From NCBI RefSeq assembly GCF_021730395.1, contig NC_069376.1, positions 12,991,001-13,055,000 of the forward strand: a DNA stretch of 64,000 nucleotides. The letters are read 5' to 3'. The DNA comes from Mercenaria mercenaria. Lineage: Eukaryota > Mollusca > Bivalvia > Venerida > Veneridae. This document shows positions 23,991-34,899 of the stretch, piece by piece. Position 1 is the stretch's first letter, and each line of letters starts with the position of its first letter. A model generated the notes under the pieces. The model saw only the letters and a list, made by a program, of their open reading frames with translations, searched no databases and was not told the DNA's origin. The translations under genes were made by a program, and so were the position numbers.

Positions 23991-24179
23991 ACAGAACAGA
24001 AAATATCTGGTATGAATCAAATCTCGGCCATCAAATATTTTAAACAGGCTGCTGGTGTAGTATATCTTTATACCTGAACAGAAACCTAAAACCTTGATTT
24101 CTTTCTTAACTGTTTTAGTAAAAATTTCTGTGAAAACAAACCCTGTAATTTACCAAAATAGAATTAAGCAAGGGCATTT

Positions 24180-24545
24180 GTGTGTGTTTATTTTTTTCAA
24201 ATCTGAGTTACCTCCCTTCAACTGTAAAGTTAAAAAAAAAATCTGGCTTAAAAAGTGCAGTTGGATTTACAGGAAAATAATTCTAAATACAAATTTATGG
24301 TGTGTTTACTTACCAAATCATTTCATGTCTGCGACCCACAATGTTTCCCATATACACCATGCTGAACAGATGTCTGCAACCCACAATGTTTCCCATATAC
24401 ACCATGCTGAACAGATGTCTGCGACCCACAATGTTTCCCATATACACCATGCTGAACAGACACATGCATCTCTTCATTTTCTAAATTTCATGGTGTGTAG
24501 CTATTCTGCTTTTCTGTAACTGCACACCTACATGTACAAAAGAAG
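24180..24545 (-). repeat. Diverged module, copy b, with internal expansion
   Basis: Same landmark order as copy a (GAGTTACCTCCCTTC, ATGTTTCCCATATACACCAT, GCATCTCTTCATTTTCTAAA, CTGTAACTGCACAC). It carries the 45-bp triplication at 24,325-24,459. Confidence 0.45.
24325..24459 (+). repeat. 45-bp tandem repeat, three copies
   Basis: Units begin ATGTCTGC(G/A)ACCCACAATG and end GCTGAACAG. Since 45 is a multiple of three, one open frame reads a 15-residue repeat (MSATHNVSHIHHAEQ); I see no other sign of coding. Confidence 0.9.
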
Positions 24546-24939
24546 TTGAATTTCTTGAAAACATTTTGTAAATCCATCAAAGTTCTAAAGATGCACATTC
24601 GAAAAGTTATTTCACAAATTTAATGAAAATCATCTACACTTCAGTTAGACAGACTGCCAGACATTCCATCAGTAAACATGTGTATAAAATATTATAATAA
24701 GCACTACACCTAACATTATATACTTGAATTTCAAAGTTACCTTCAATAAATGTAAAGTTGTATGATAATGGTAAAATCATTCAAGTAGATTTAAAACAGT
24801 CTTCATGCATCAGAGAACACGAAGGTTTGTAGTATGTGGAAAGGCGTCTGAAAACAAACTATCTGTAATATCAAGAGGTGCGGCAAAAGTTAGTTCCCTT
24901 GGTCCGAAGCTTTATTCACATAGGCTGCTTGCCAGTAAC

Positions 24940-25110
24940 CTCTTATGGTTGCATGGAAACATGTATCAATGATCTACCTTATCAATTCAAAACTGCACCA
25001 TAGTTCCATCAATCACCATATAGAACAATGACCTGCATCTCTTCAGTTCTTAAGTTACTGGTCTCCAGCCATTCTGTGTTACTGTTACTTCACACTACAA
25101 AAAGAAATAT
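24940..25110 (-). repeat. Diverged module, copy c (partial)
   Basis: Matches the 'caccatatagaacaatgacc' to 'ttactgttacttcacactac' part of copies a, b and d; the remainder is missing. Confidence 0.4.
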
Positions 25111-25336
25111 AAAGTTCAAAGACATATTAGATGCACATATACCACAATAAAATCAAGCATGGACATTTTGGTTATATAGCTGTAATTTGGTTGAAAAAAG
25201 TTCCTCAGTAATATCTACTATTTATTTTTCATAAAATAAGACACTTTTCATGTTTCTTTTTGCATTTTTTCAGGTTATTTAATTGAAAACGAAAGAAGGG
25301 TGTTAATTCTGCAGACCGCTGTCTGAAATACTGCTA

Positions 25337-26504
25337 CTGTGAAATCATTTAATTTCGTCGGCACAAAATTTCGTCGTTTTGACCAAAACGGCTGTTTCGT
25401 GGGGACGTAAATTCGTGGATTTTCAATTTTTGAAGAAAAAAAAAAAAAATCAAAAAGAAATCATAATTTCCACAGGAATAGATCTACTAGTACTTCTGTC
25501 CTTACATGTGAAACCTACACGTGTCAAACAGCACTACCATGGTTACCAAATTTGCAGTCAACGCCGCGAGAGATTAGCGAGTGATCATGTGCCAATTAAC
25601 GACTGCGTTATCTATAATTATACGAACCCTAATTTGTAAAACTTTTTAGAACTGTGAAATATTCAATGAGAAAAGTCGGCGCCAATTAAAAAGTGTCAAA
25701 ACCGTAGCACCTTGCACAATTAGTATTCATAATTGAAACAAATATAAAGTTGATCATTTGATCGAGTTTTAAACAAGAACTACTTATTTTACCGCAAATT
25801 AAAACATACTATTAAAGATTTAAATAATTAATGTAGTGCTAGTATAACCATAATAATTCTCACATAAACTATTATAAACTGGTCCGACTTTTTTTTTTGG
25901 CAAAAGGAATGCGCGTCTGCCTCTAAAATTACAAGCTGTTGAACTTGTGCATGTGTTATTTCCTGCCGTGAAACGTGTAATCTGAATTAGGTATAAATGC
26001 ATCGGATACAAATCTTACAATTAATATGTAATATTTAATAGTTCCAAAGTCGTAGTATTTTACTACATGTCATTAAAATATGGGCTAGTGTATAAACATT
26101 GCATAGCGGGGCTATAACAAATCATATAACAGCCGATTTATAGTGTAGTTGGCACGTGACGCTATGTCAAACTTCTTTATTTAGTATCTACTTTCACTTC
26201 GACAAACATGTCGTAAACAAATCACGGGTACATTTCTAAATGAAATAGTCAGTTTTGTTTCCACGCATACTTATGTTTATCGTTGATGGAGATTCCATAA
26301 ACTACACGAAAGCTGCAGGTTAGTACTGCCGTATGCATACAACTACGGATCAGATCGAACGGCTATGGTGTCAATTTTGGCGACTTTGCGTACAATTAAA
26401 AATTATCGTGGGCATAATTTGTTCGTTGGGACTTAAATTCGTGGTTGAGCTCAACCACGAAATCCACGAAAATTAATCCCCCACGAATAATAATGATTTC
26501 ACAG
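25337..26504. mobile_element. Non-autonomous DNA element with CTGTGAAATCATT inverted ends and TA flanks
   Basis: The left end CTGTGAAATCATT and right end AATGATTTCACAG are inverted, with TA on both sides, as in Tc1/mariner-type insertions. Sub-terminal parts share TTCGTGGG/AAATTCGTGG phrases in opposite orientation. No transposase frame was seen; open frames inside are short. A 22-bp perfect palindrome lies near the right end (26,439-26,460). Confidence 0.65.
26439..26460. repeat. 22-bp perfect palindrome inside the TA-flanked element
   Basis: Centred on TTGAGCTCAA with GTGG/CCAC arms; it is its own reverse complement and could extrude as a cruciform. Confidence 0.75.
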
Positions 26505-26689
26505 TATATGAGGGTACCTGACTTCAGATGACTTGCATTTTTTTCGTTTTCTTGAAGCAGATGTATGAATATCTTGTAGAAAATAGGTCTCTAACAGAGA
26601 GAAAATACAGAAACTGTATCGAAATAGATTAGTTCAAGTAGTTAAATTTTATAAGGGAAAAAGAACAATTTCTTTTAATATATCCTTTT

Positions 26690-26995
26690 AGTGTTCATTT
26701 TTTTTAATTGAGTTACCTCCCTTCCATTGTAAAATATGTTTTATTTTTACAAGAAAGCATGTTTTGTCTGTGTTCAGCTTTTCTATAACTCAGAGTACAG
26801 CTGGATTAGAGGAAAATGGTTCTAAATAAAAAGGATCTTCTTACTTGACACATGATTTCTATGCTTCATATCCACAATGTTTTCCCCACACACCGTATTA
26901 AACAATTCAGAGCTGCATTTCTTCATTTCTCAACTTCATGGACTGTAGGTACTCTGCTTTACTGTTACTTCCCAATGCACTGCAAAAGATTTGTT
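26690..26995 (-). repeat. Diverged module, copy d
   Basis: Same landmarks as copies a-c. On the minus strand an acceptor-like TTTTGCAG is followed by an open stretch reading SNSKAEYLQSMKLRNEEMQL before a stop. Copy c gives a related stretch (SNSNTEWLETSNLRTEEMQV) in the same position. Confidence 0.45.
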
Positions 26996-27009
26996 TGATT
27001 TTTATTTTG

Positions 27010-27287
27010 TTATTTATTTATTTTGTTGGGTTTAACGTCGCACCGACACAATTTTAGGTCATATGGCGACTTTCCAGCTTTAATGGTGGAGGAAGACCCC
27101 AGGTGACCCTCCGTGCACAATTTCATCATGAGCCGGCACTTGGGTAGAACCACCGACCTTCTGTAAGCCAGCTGGATGGCATCCTCACGTGAAGAATTCT
27201 ACGCCCCAAATGAGGTTTCGAACCCACATCGATGAGGGGCAAATGGTTTGAAGTCAACGACTCTAACCACTCGGCCACGGAGGCCCC
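27010..27287 (-). mobile_element. tRNA-derived SINE, full length, 11-bp target duplication
   Basis: Same family as 17,307-17,588. The minus strand starts with GGCCTCCGTGGCCGAGTGGT, has a B-box-like GGGTTCGAAACC, and ends GTGCGACGTTAAACCCAAC. TTTTTATTTTG flanks both sides (26,999-27,009 and 27,288-27,298). Open frames crossing it are artefacts. Confidence 0.8.
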
Positions 27288-27469
27288 TTTTTATTTTGAG
27301 TTCAATGCTATTTTTCAACAATATTTCAGTTGTTTTCTGGCAGGCATTTAACCTTACCAGTGTTCCTGGATTCTGTAGCAGTACAAACTTGTTCTCTGTA
27401 ACTGCCAATTCCCCATATGAAACAGAGGTTGAGTACAAATAATGTCACAGAGAACAAAATGTGCCTCAC

Positions 27470-27640
27470 ACGTGGCCCTAACTCATGGATGGTCAGGCTG
27501 ATCTTGGTCTGCACTGTTCACTATGCTATCAATAAATTTTCAGAGAACACCCCCCTGAATGATAAATTGTATTGTCCAGATTGAATGATAGACCAGTCCA
27601 TTTTAGTAATTTAGGAGGGTAAAGGTTCATTCACAAAGTC
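27470..27640 (+). repeat. Fragment of the CAGGCTGATC dispersed repeat
   Basis: Contains 'ggtcaggctgatcttggtct' and GCACTGTTCACTATGCTATCA, resembling the repeat at 22.3 kb and 60.4 kb. Confidence 0.4.
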
Positions 27641-27696
27641 TTCAAAATATCTTACAGTCAACATTGACTTCAAGTTAACTGAATAGTGTTCATTTA

Positions 27697-27798
27697 CCAA
27701 TAGACTTTATGCACTGGTCGCAAAGGTTGACCAATACACTTTATGCACTGGTCGCAAAGGTTGACCAATACACTTTATGCACTGGTCGCAAAGGCAGA
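27697..27798 (+). repeat. 34-bp tandem repeat, three copies
   Basis: Units start ACCAATA(G/C)ACTTTATGCA and end GGTCGCAAAGGTTG; the third ends GGCAG. Nearly identical, hence recent. Confidence 0.9.
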
Positions 27799-27799
27799 A

Positions 27800-28650
27800 T
27801 CACTTGCCGACACAGGCTGAAGGTTAAATAACAACAGTTTAGGGCATTTTGGGCCTGATTAAGGTGAATTCAGGCATTATTAATTATGATTACTTTTTTT
27901 TGGTTTGGTTCTTTTAGGTGCCCAATGAATTTTTTAAAGCACCTCCCAAGAGCCTCAAATCAAAGTGCTAATCATACCTTTAGGTGGTATTTTCGCTACA
28001 CAGATTACAGAATAGATTATAAACTGAAATTCATATATAATGAAATTTTAAGCGTTTAAAAAGCTTTTTAAAAGTCATAAAATACAAAAAGATAACTCTG
28101 TTTTTTAATAAATGACCATATATTAAGTTTGAAATAAAAAGGTCAAAAATAAAGAGCTAAATACTAATGCTTTATAAACATCTAAGTAGTGAAAAAATGT
28201 CCATTAAATGGAGATAATTAAAAAACTGCAAACTTTTAAAGGAATAATTTTATACACAGAGCAATTATTTTTGCTGGAAAATAATGAAAACATTTTAATG
28301 AGAAGATTATAAACTATTTTTGATTCCATGTGATATTAGGATGAAATGGTTCAAGGGCAAATTGCTTGGTTAAAATATATAAAATTAAACATGTTAAATC
28401 ATGTTGTAAATAGAGATTTAAAAGAAAAAATAATGGCTACTAATTCTTGCACCTTGGGCTATGAAATGATTCCAAGATCTTGCAATTGGCTAAAGTCACG
28501 GCTAAAAGTGTGAAAGAGCCAGGGGAGGCCCTGATCTTACCCAATCTGTTTGTTGTTGTTGTTTTTTTAATAAAAAAATTCCCCAATCTGGTATTTTACA
28601 AAGCAAATTTCCCCTTCTGAAAGGACACACCACCCTTCCCCAAAACTAAA
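27800..28650. other. Unassigned AT-rich sequence
   Basis: No gene or known repeat recognised. Confidence 0.35.
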
Positions 28651-29250
28651 AGGCAGTGGCTGGAGAACCAGATTCGGTTCCCTAGACAGCGAACTTATAT
28701 GTCTGGAACCGGTCCACTAGCCTAAGTACCGTGCATTGGCTAGAGAACCGGAATTTTACTTCTATGCATAAAGCTGTGAAATTCACTTGTTTCTTTTGAT
28801 AAGTATTATGCATGTTTAATATTATCTTAATAAATTTAACATTTCAATTTTCAGCAATGCCCTAGCTTTCATTTATCTGTGCAATACCGTGTCTCCAAAA
28901 GTATACTCGCCGCATACTGTCCACCATATTGGAATGATAAAATAAACTAGTACGAAAGAATGTGGAAATAGGCAGCATTGGAGCAATCCGAAATAACATT
29001 GAAATGTAAAATTAAAAGGTATAAAACAATAAAAGAAACAGTTAAAACAAATTAAGTAATTTCTGTTAATTAGTATTGATCACATATCTTTGAACTTGAA
29101 TTAAATGCAAAAGTGTTACAAACTGATCAAAGAATCCGCATGAAGTTTTAATCATTAATAATGGCAATTAAATTAGTTTGTACATCTATAAACATGTAAT
29201 GATACAAATAAAAATCAGTATTATTTTACATTTAAATAATTTTAACATAG

Positions 29251-31582
29251 TACAAAGCCAGTGAAACAGTCACAATCAGAAAATGGAAGTGGATTGGCCA
29301 CATCTTAAGACAAGACAAGAGGACCATGATGGTCCTGAATCGCTCACCTCTTCCCACATGACCCAGTTTTGAGTATTACGTCGTTTTTTCTATTATTTGA
29401 CATAGTGACCTAGTTTTTGAGCTCATGTGACCCAGTTTTGAACTTGACCTAGATATTATCAAGATAAAAATTCTGACCAATTTTCATGAAGATCCATTGA
29501 AAAATATGGTCTCTAGAGAGGTCACAAGGTTTTCTATTATTTGACCTATTGACCTAGTTTTCGAAGGTACGTGACCCTTTTCTGAATTTTAACTAGATAT
29601 CATCAAGGTGAACATTCTCACTAATTTTCATGAAGATCTCATGAAAAATATGGCCTCTAGAGAGGTCACAAGGTTTTTCTATTTTTATACCTACTGGCCT
29701 AGTTTTTGACCGCACATGACCCAGTTTCGAAACTGACCTAGATATCATCAAGTTGAACATTCAGATCAATTTTCATGAAGATCCATTGAAAAATATGGCC
29801 TCTAGAGAGGTCAAAAGATTTTTCTAATTTTAGACCTACTGACCTAGTTTTTGACCACAGTTGACCCAGTTTCAAACTTGACCTAGATATCATCAAGATG
29901 AACATTCAGACCAACTTTCATACAGATCCCATGAAAAGTATGGCCTCTAGAGAGGTCACAAGGTTTTTTTATTATTTGACCTACTGACCTAGTTTTTTAA
30001 GGCATGTGACCCAGTTTCAAACTTGACCTAGATATCATCAAGGTGAACATTCTGACCAACTTTCATGAAGATCCATTCAAGGGTATGGCCTCTAGAGAGG
30101 TCACAAGGTTTTTCTATTTTTAGACCTACTGACCTAGTTTTTGACCGCACATGACTGTTTCGAACTTGACCTAGATATCATCAAGATAAGCATTCAGACC
30201 AACTTTCATACAGATCCCATGAAAAATATGGCCTTTAGAGAGGTCACAAGGTTTTTCTATTATTTGACCTACTGACCTAGTTTTTGAAGGCACGTGACCC
30301 ACTTTTGAACTTGACCTAGATATCATCAAGATGAACATTCAGACCAACTTTCATACAGATCCCATGAAAAATATGGCCTCTAGAGAGGTCACAAGGTTTT
30401 TCTATTATTTGACCTACTGACCTAGTTTTTAAAGGTACGTGACCCACTTTCGAACTTGACCTAGATATCATCAAGGTGAACATTCTGACCAATTTTCATG
30501 AAGATCTCATGAAATATATGGCCTCTAGAGAGGTCACAAGGTTTTTCTATTTTTAGACCTACTGACCTAGTTTTTGACCACACGTGACCCAGTTTCGATC
30601 TTGACCTAGATATCATCAAGATGAACATTCAGACCATCTTTCATACAGATCTCATGAAAAATATGGCCTTTAGAGAGGTCACAAGGTTTTTCTATTATTC
30701 GACCTACTGACCTAGTTTTTGAAGGTACGTGACCCAGTTTCGAACTTGACCTAGATATCATCAAGATGAACATTCAGACCAACTTTCATTAAGATCCCAT
30801 GAAAAATATGGCCTTTAGAGAGGTCACAAAGTTTTTCTATTATTTGACCTACTGACCTAATTTTTGATGGCACGTAACCCAGTTTCGAAACTGACCTAGA
30901 TATCATCAAGGTGAACGTTCTAACCAATTTTCATGAAGATCTTTTGAAATATATGGCCTCTAGAGAGGTCACAAGGTTTTTCTATTTTTAGACCTACTGA
31001 CCTAGTTTTTGATGGCAAGTGACCCAGTTTCAAACTTGACCTAGATATCATCAAGGTGAACATTCTGACCAATTTTCATGAAGATCTTGTGAAATATATG
31101 ACCTCTAGAGAGGTCACAAGGTTTTTCTATTTTTAGACCTACTGACCTAGTTTTTGAAGGCACGTGACCCAGTTTCGAACTTGACCTAGATATCATCAAG
31201 ATGAACATTCTGACCAACTTTCATAAAGATCCCATGAAAAATGTGACCTCTAGAGTGGTCACAAGCAAAAGTTTACGGAGGCACGCACGCACGGACGGAC
31301 GGACGACGGACGCTGCGCGATCACAAAAGCTCACCTTGTCACTTTGTGACAGGTGAGCTAAAAACACCATCTGCAACACAGCACTAACATGGCAGCCAGA
31401 GGGAAAAAGAAAAGTGGGCAGACCAAAGACAACATGGAGAAGGACAACCAAACAAGAACGAAAACGGCTCGGATGGAACAGTTGGGCAACAGCTAGAACA
31501 GTTGCAAAAGACCGGACTCAATGGAAACAGCGCATTAAGGCCTTATACACCAATGGGTGTGAAGAGGATAGGTGAGGTGAGA
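29251..31582 (+). pseudogene. 3' end of a LINE (non-LTR) reverse-transcriptase gene, split by element 29,315-31,360
   Basis: Before the insertion the frame reads TVTIRKWKWIGHILRQD; after it, TICNTALTWQPEGKRKVGRP, then TTWRRTTKQERKRLGW, AKDRTQWKQRIKALY and EEDR with a TGA stop at 31,573-31,575. This is the familiar C-terminus of non-LTR reverse transcriptases (W.W.GH.LR, then GKRK.GRP..TWRR). Only about 90 residues are present, so it is a 5'-truncated copy as is usual for LINEs. A poly(A) tail is not clear. It is nested in the long-inverted-repeat element. Confidence 0.75.
29315..31360 (-). mobile_element. Complete Helentron-like element of the GCTCACCTG family (145-bp core), inside a LINE frame
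   Basis: The tail ACAAGAGGACCATGATGGTC leads to CGCTCACCT. The core is about 13 units of 145 bp close to those at 18.5-20.2 kb, with GAAGG(C/T)ACGTGACCC variants alternating with GACC(G/A)CA variants. A GACG/CACG microsatellite and the terminal hairpin (31,328-31,359) end it. It splits the LINE coding frame with no target duplication beyond A-run ambiguity. Confidence 0.8.
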
Positions 31583-31613
31583 TGTTGAACATGTTGAAAG
31601 CAAATAACATTTA

Positions 31614-33064
31614 ACAAGAGGGCCATGATGGCCCTATATGATATAGGAAGCTAGACGACATTTGCAACAAATTATTCCTAAGCGAGGGAACAATGTTCAT
31701 CTCCGGAAACTGCATATAATTTTATGATATTTATGCATGAAACAGACGAATACTAATGTCACGGAGTATGTCCCGGACAAAGGGTAAAAATCCCGGAAAT
31801 TTTAACTCAGAATCCCGGAAAGGTCCGGAAAAATTATGGCATGTATGCCCTATATCGCTCACCTGTTATCATTGCACTTGAGGCCAAGAAGGTCATCAGA
31901 AAAAATATCCAAAGGACAGGAACAACAAAGGGAAGAAATTTAACCAAAAAGAAAAAAATATCTTACAAGGTATAGATATGTTAAAATACACCTAAAAACT
32001 GGAGGTACCATCCATGTTGTACCACAGAAAACTGGTCTCGTGTTTTCCCTACGGCCAATAATAAAAAAGTTACTAAAAGTAAGCTATTTATAGTAACATA
32101 AAAGGGAAGTAATGAAAAAAATAAATACTGTAAGCTGACAAAAGAAGGATCTGCCAAATAAATCTGTTGACATAAATGAAATTTCAGATCAGTATCTTTA
32201 TTAGTTATGGAGATATAACAATTTTAATTTGAAATAAAGGGAGGTAATTTGACATAAAATCAGTCCATAGTTATATACCCTGATTGTCTCAGTCCAACTA
32301 ATAACAATAATGAAATTTCAACTAAGTCCTTACTTACTGATATAAATCCTTTTTGATTACAATCAGGGGAGGTAATCAGATATAAAGTAACTCTGGAACC
32401 TATGATTGGATCTGATTTGTCATGGAATCCAAGATTTATTGTTGTACAAGATATTTTGGAAGTTTGTATCAAATAAAACCATAAATGAAGTCTCTATATG
32501 GCTGCAAAAGCCAAAATAGCCAATTTTGGGCTTTTAAGGGGCCATACCTCTGAAACCCATAATGGAATCTGGCCAGTAGAAGAAAGGAAGCAAGATCTTG
32601 TGGTGATACAAGTTGTGTGCAAGTTTGGTTAAAATAAAATCATAAATGAAGCTGCTATTGTGCAGACAAGGTCAAAATAGCTAATTCTGGCCCTTTCAGG
32701 GGCCATAACTCTGGAACCCATAATGGAATCTGGCCAGTTGAAGAAAGGAACCAAGATCTTATGGTGATACAAGTTGTGTGCCAGTTTGGTAAAAGTCAAA
32801 TCATAAATAAAGCTGCTTTTGTGCAGACAAGGTCAAAATAACTAATTTTGGCCCTTTCAGGGGCCATTACTCTGGAACCCATAATGGGATCTGGCCAGTT
32901 CAAGAAAGGAACCATGATCTTATGGTGATAAAAGTTGTGTGCAAGTTTGGTTAAAATAAAATCATAAATGAAACCAATATCGTGCAGACAAGAAATTGTT
33001 GACGGACGCACGCACGGACTGACGACAGACGACGAAGGGTGATCACTATGTGACAGGTGAGCTA
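31614..33064 (-). mobile_element. Helentron-like element of the GCTCACCTG family (161-bp core) with a damaged head hairpin
   Basis: The tail ACAAGAG with hairpin GGGCCATGATGGCCC is followed, after a 216-bp insertion, by CGCTCACCTG. A ~400-bp unique part (ACCATCCATGTTGTACCACA) and about three 161-bp units (CTTTCAGGGGCCATAACTCT, ATCTGGCCAGTTCAAGAAAG) follow. The head lacks 18 bp between two TCAC copies, removing one arm of the hairpin present in sister copies. It is inserted in long-inverted-repeat copy 1. Confidence 0.75.
31640..31855. mobile_element. 216-bp insertion flanked by 9-bp direct repeats
   Basis: GCCCTATAT occurs at 31,631-31,639 and 31,847-31,855, and the sequence between is absent from the sister copies at 38.9 and 56.7 kb. 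The insert has CCCGGAAA repeats (31,760-31,830) but no evident inverted ends or tail, so its class is unknown. Confidence 0.55.
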
Positions 33065-33097
33065 AAAACGGGAAAGTGAGTTTTCACGTGTTTATTC

Positions 33098-33788
33098 TAG
33101 GACTGTAACGAGTATCCGAGTACTCGGATATCCACAAGTTTGACCAAAAGTTTGAGTATTGTCAAGATCGTTGGATCGCGATCTTTTTTTATTAATACAT
33201 GCGATATGTAAAATTCTGTCAATAAAACTAAATTAAAGCCACATTAAACGTCTTCAATGAATTTTCTTGCACATCTAAGACGATTACGCGTTGTCAGATT
33301 CTAAACCAGATGTAAACAAATGTCTTAGGTAGAGTTAGCATTGGTCTTATATTCAAACTAAAATTAATATGAAATCTGTCACATTTATCATTTAAGTAAT
33401 TAAATTCAATAAAAAGTTAGATACAAAATTTCTGTCCAACAAATAAAATTTTCTTATCAAAAAGTGCGGAACTGTTACTAAATATTGTGATATTAATGAC
33501 CGACGTCATATCGTTCATCTGCAAGAATAACCCAACAAGTCCTTCCGCGAAACCTGACTTTAATTAATGAGCAAAACATTAAACATCTATAGGTCAAAAC
33601 TATTAACTGAGCACTATGAGAACTGCAAAGTTTAGATTCCATAAAGAAAGAAGTACAAAAATAACAGGCATGCATTTTTGTATCATTATGTTCGTTGCTG
33701 CTGGTAATCCATGGTTCGATCTGTGAATCGTCAGCCCCGACTTGCGGATCGGATTGGATCGCCACTTGTCTGACGATCCACAGCCCTA
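33098..33788. mobile_element. 691-bp hAT-like non-autonomous element with 8-bp target duplication
   Basis: GTTTATTC flanks both sides (33,090-33,097 and 33,789-33,796). The ends read TAGGACTGT and ACAGCCCTA, an imperfect inverted pair typical of hAT elements, with 8-bp duplications also typical. A palindrome around ATCCGAGTACTCGGAT lies near the left end. Open frames inside are short and not transposase-like. Confidence 0.75.
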
Positions 33789-33995
33789 GTTTATTCGTAT
33801 ACTAGTTTTTATCATTCCAATTCTGTGGTGCCAGGTTGTGGATTATACCTGAACATACTACTGCTGAACCAGTTGGGTTTCGACATTTCTGGCAGTCAAG
33901 ATTACAACAACAACAATATGGCAGACAGTAAACGCAGATAAATGCAAGGGCATGGTAAAATTAATTAAGAGAACAATATGCATGACATTTACCAA

Positions 33996-34885
33996 AGGCA
34001 GTGGCTAGAGAACCGGAATCGGTTCCCTAGACAGCGAACTTATTCGTCCGGAACCGGTACTCCAGCCAAATTACTGTTCATAGGCTAGGGAACCAGAACT
34101 TTATTTCTCTGCATAAAGCTGTCGAAATTCACTTTGTTTCTTTTGGAAAGTGTCATGCATGTTATTATCTTAATTTTTTTCACCATTTCAGCAAGCTAGA
34201 TATATGCCCTTTCAGTGTTCTGTGTTAACTATGGCTCCAAAAGTGTACTCGCCGCATACTGTCCGCCATATTGGAAGATAAACTTGTACGAATGAATGTC
34301 GGCAAAAAACCGTCGGCTTTGGAGCAAGCCGAAATAAACTTGAAATTTAAACTTAAAAGGTACAAAACAATAAAAGAATCAATTAAAACAAACTAAGTAA
34401 TTTCTGTCAATTTGTATTGTTCACATATTTTTGAACGTGTAATGCCGAGGTGTTACAAGCCAGTATATAAAGTGATCAGATAATCTGCAAGAAGTTTTAA
34501 TGGCAATTAAATTTGTTTGTACATTTATCAACCTGTAATGACGCAAATACAAATTAATTATTTAATACTATTCAAAAAAGTAGTTTAAACATTGTACATG
34601 TTTAAAACAAATAACATTTAAAAACGACAAAGTAGTTTTTACGCATTCATTTCGTACTAGTTTACATCATTCCAATTAATATGGCGGACACGGAATGCGG
34701 CGAGTACACTTTTTAGAGACAGTAAACGCAGAAAAATGGAAGGGAATGGTAAAATTAATTAAAATAATAATATGCATGATACTTAGATCTACTTATAGAA
34801 ACAGAATGAATTTCGGCAGTGTTATAAAATTCCCGTTCCCTAGCCTATGTACGATATTTTGGTTAGAGAATTCCTGCAAATTGAC
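33996..34885 (+). mobile_element. Long-inverted-repeat element, copy 2 (uninterrupted)
   Basis: The left arm (about 34,080-34,300) and right arm (about 34,640-34,870) are diverged inverted repeats. One pair is GTGTACTCGCCGCATACTGT at 34,240 with its counterpart at 34,690-34,710. The centre is AT-rich. It begins exactly where copy 1 ends. No ORF is convincing; the 93-codon frame at 34,695 lies within the right arm. Confidence 0.65.
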
Positions 34886-34899
34886 CTTTTATATATTTC

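Larger units (their letters stand above)
28651..33995 (+). mobile_element. Long-inverted-repeat element, copy 1, broken by three insertions
   Basis: The left arm and centre lie at 28,651-29,250, a central piece at 31,583-31,613, another at 33,065-33,097, and the right arm at 33,789-33,995. Each junction is fixed by comparison with the intact copy at 33,996-34,885 (for example 'aaataacattta' then 'aaaacg', and TTTATTCGTA.ACTAG). The insertions are a LINE fragment (holding a Helentron-like element), a second Helentron-like element and a hAT-like element. No ORF. It starts AGGCAGTGGCT.GAGAACC. Confidence 0.65.

Noticed and set aside
22527-24020. 497-codon minus-strand frame and overlapping long frames
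   Set aside because: They are read through a 43-bp tandem repeat whose unit lacks stops; all three minus frames are open and the protein repeats every 43 residues.
24094-24519. 141-codon frame with a histidine-rich repeat
   Set aside because: The repeat part is the 45-bp triplication, and the rest lies in a diverged non-coding module with Lys/Phe-rich translation.
27199-27442. Short frames on both strands
   Set aside because: They lie across the SINE at 27,010-27,287.
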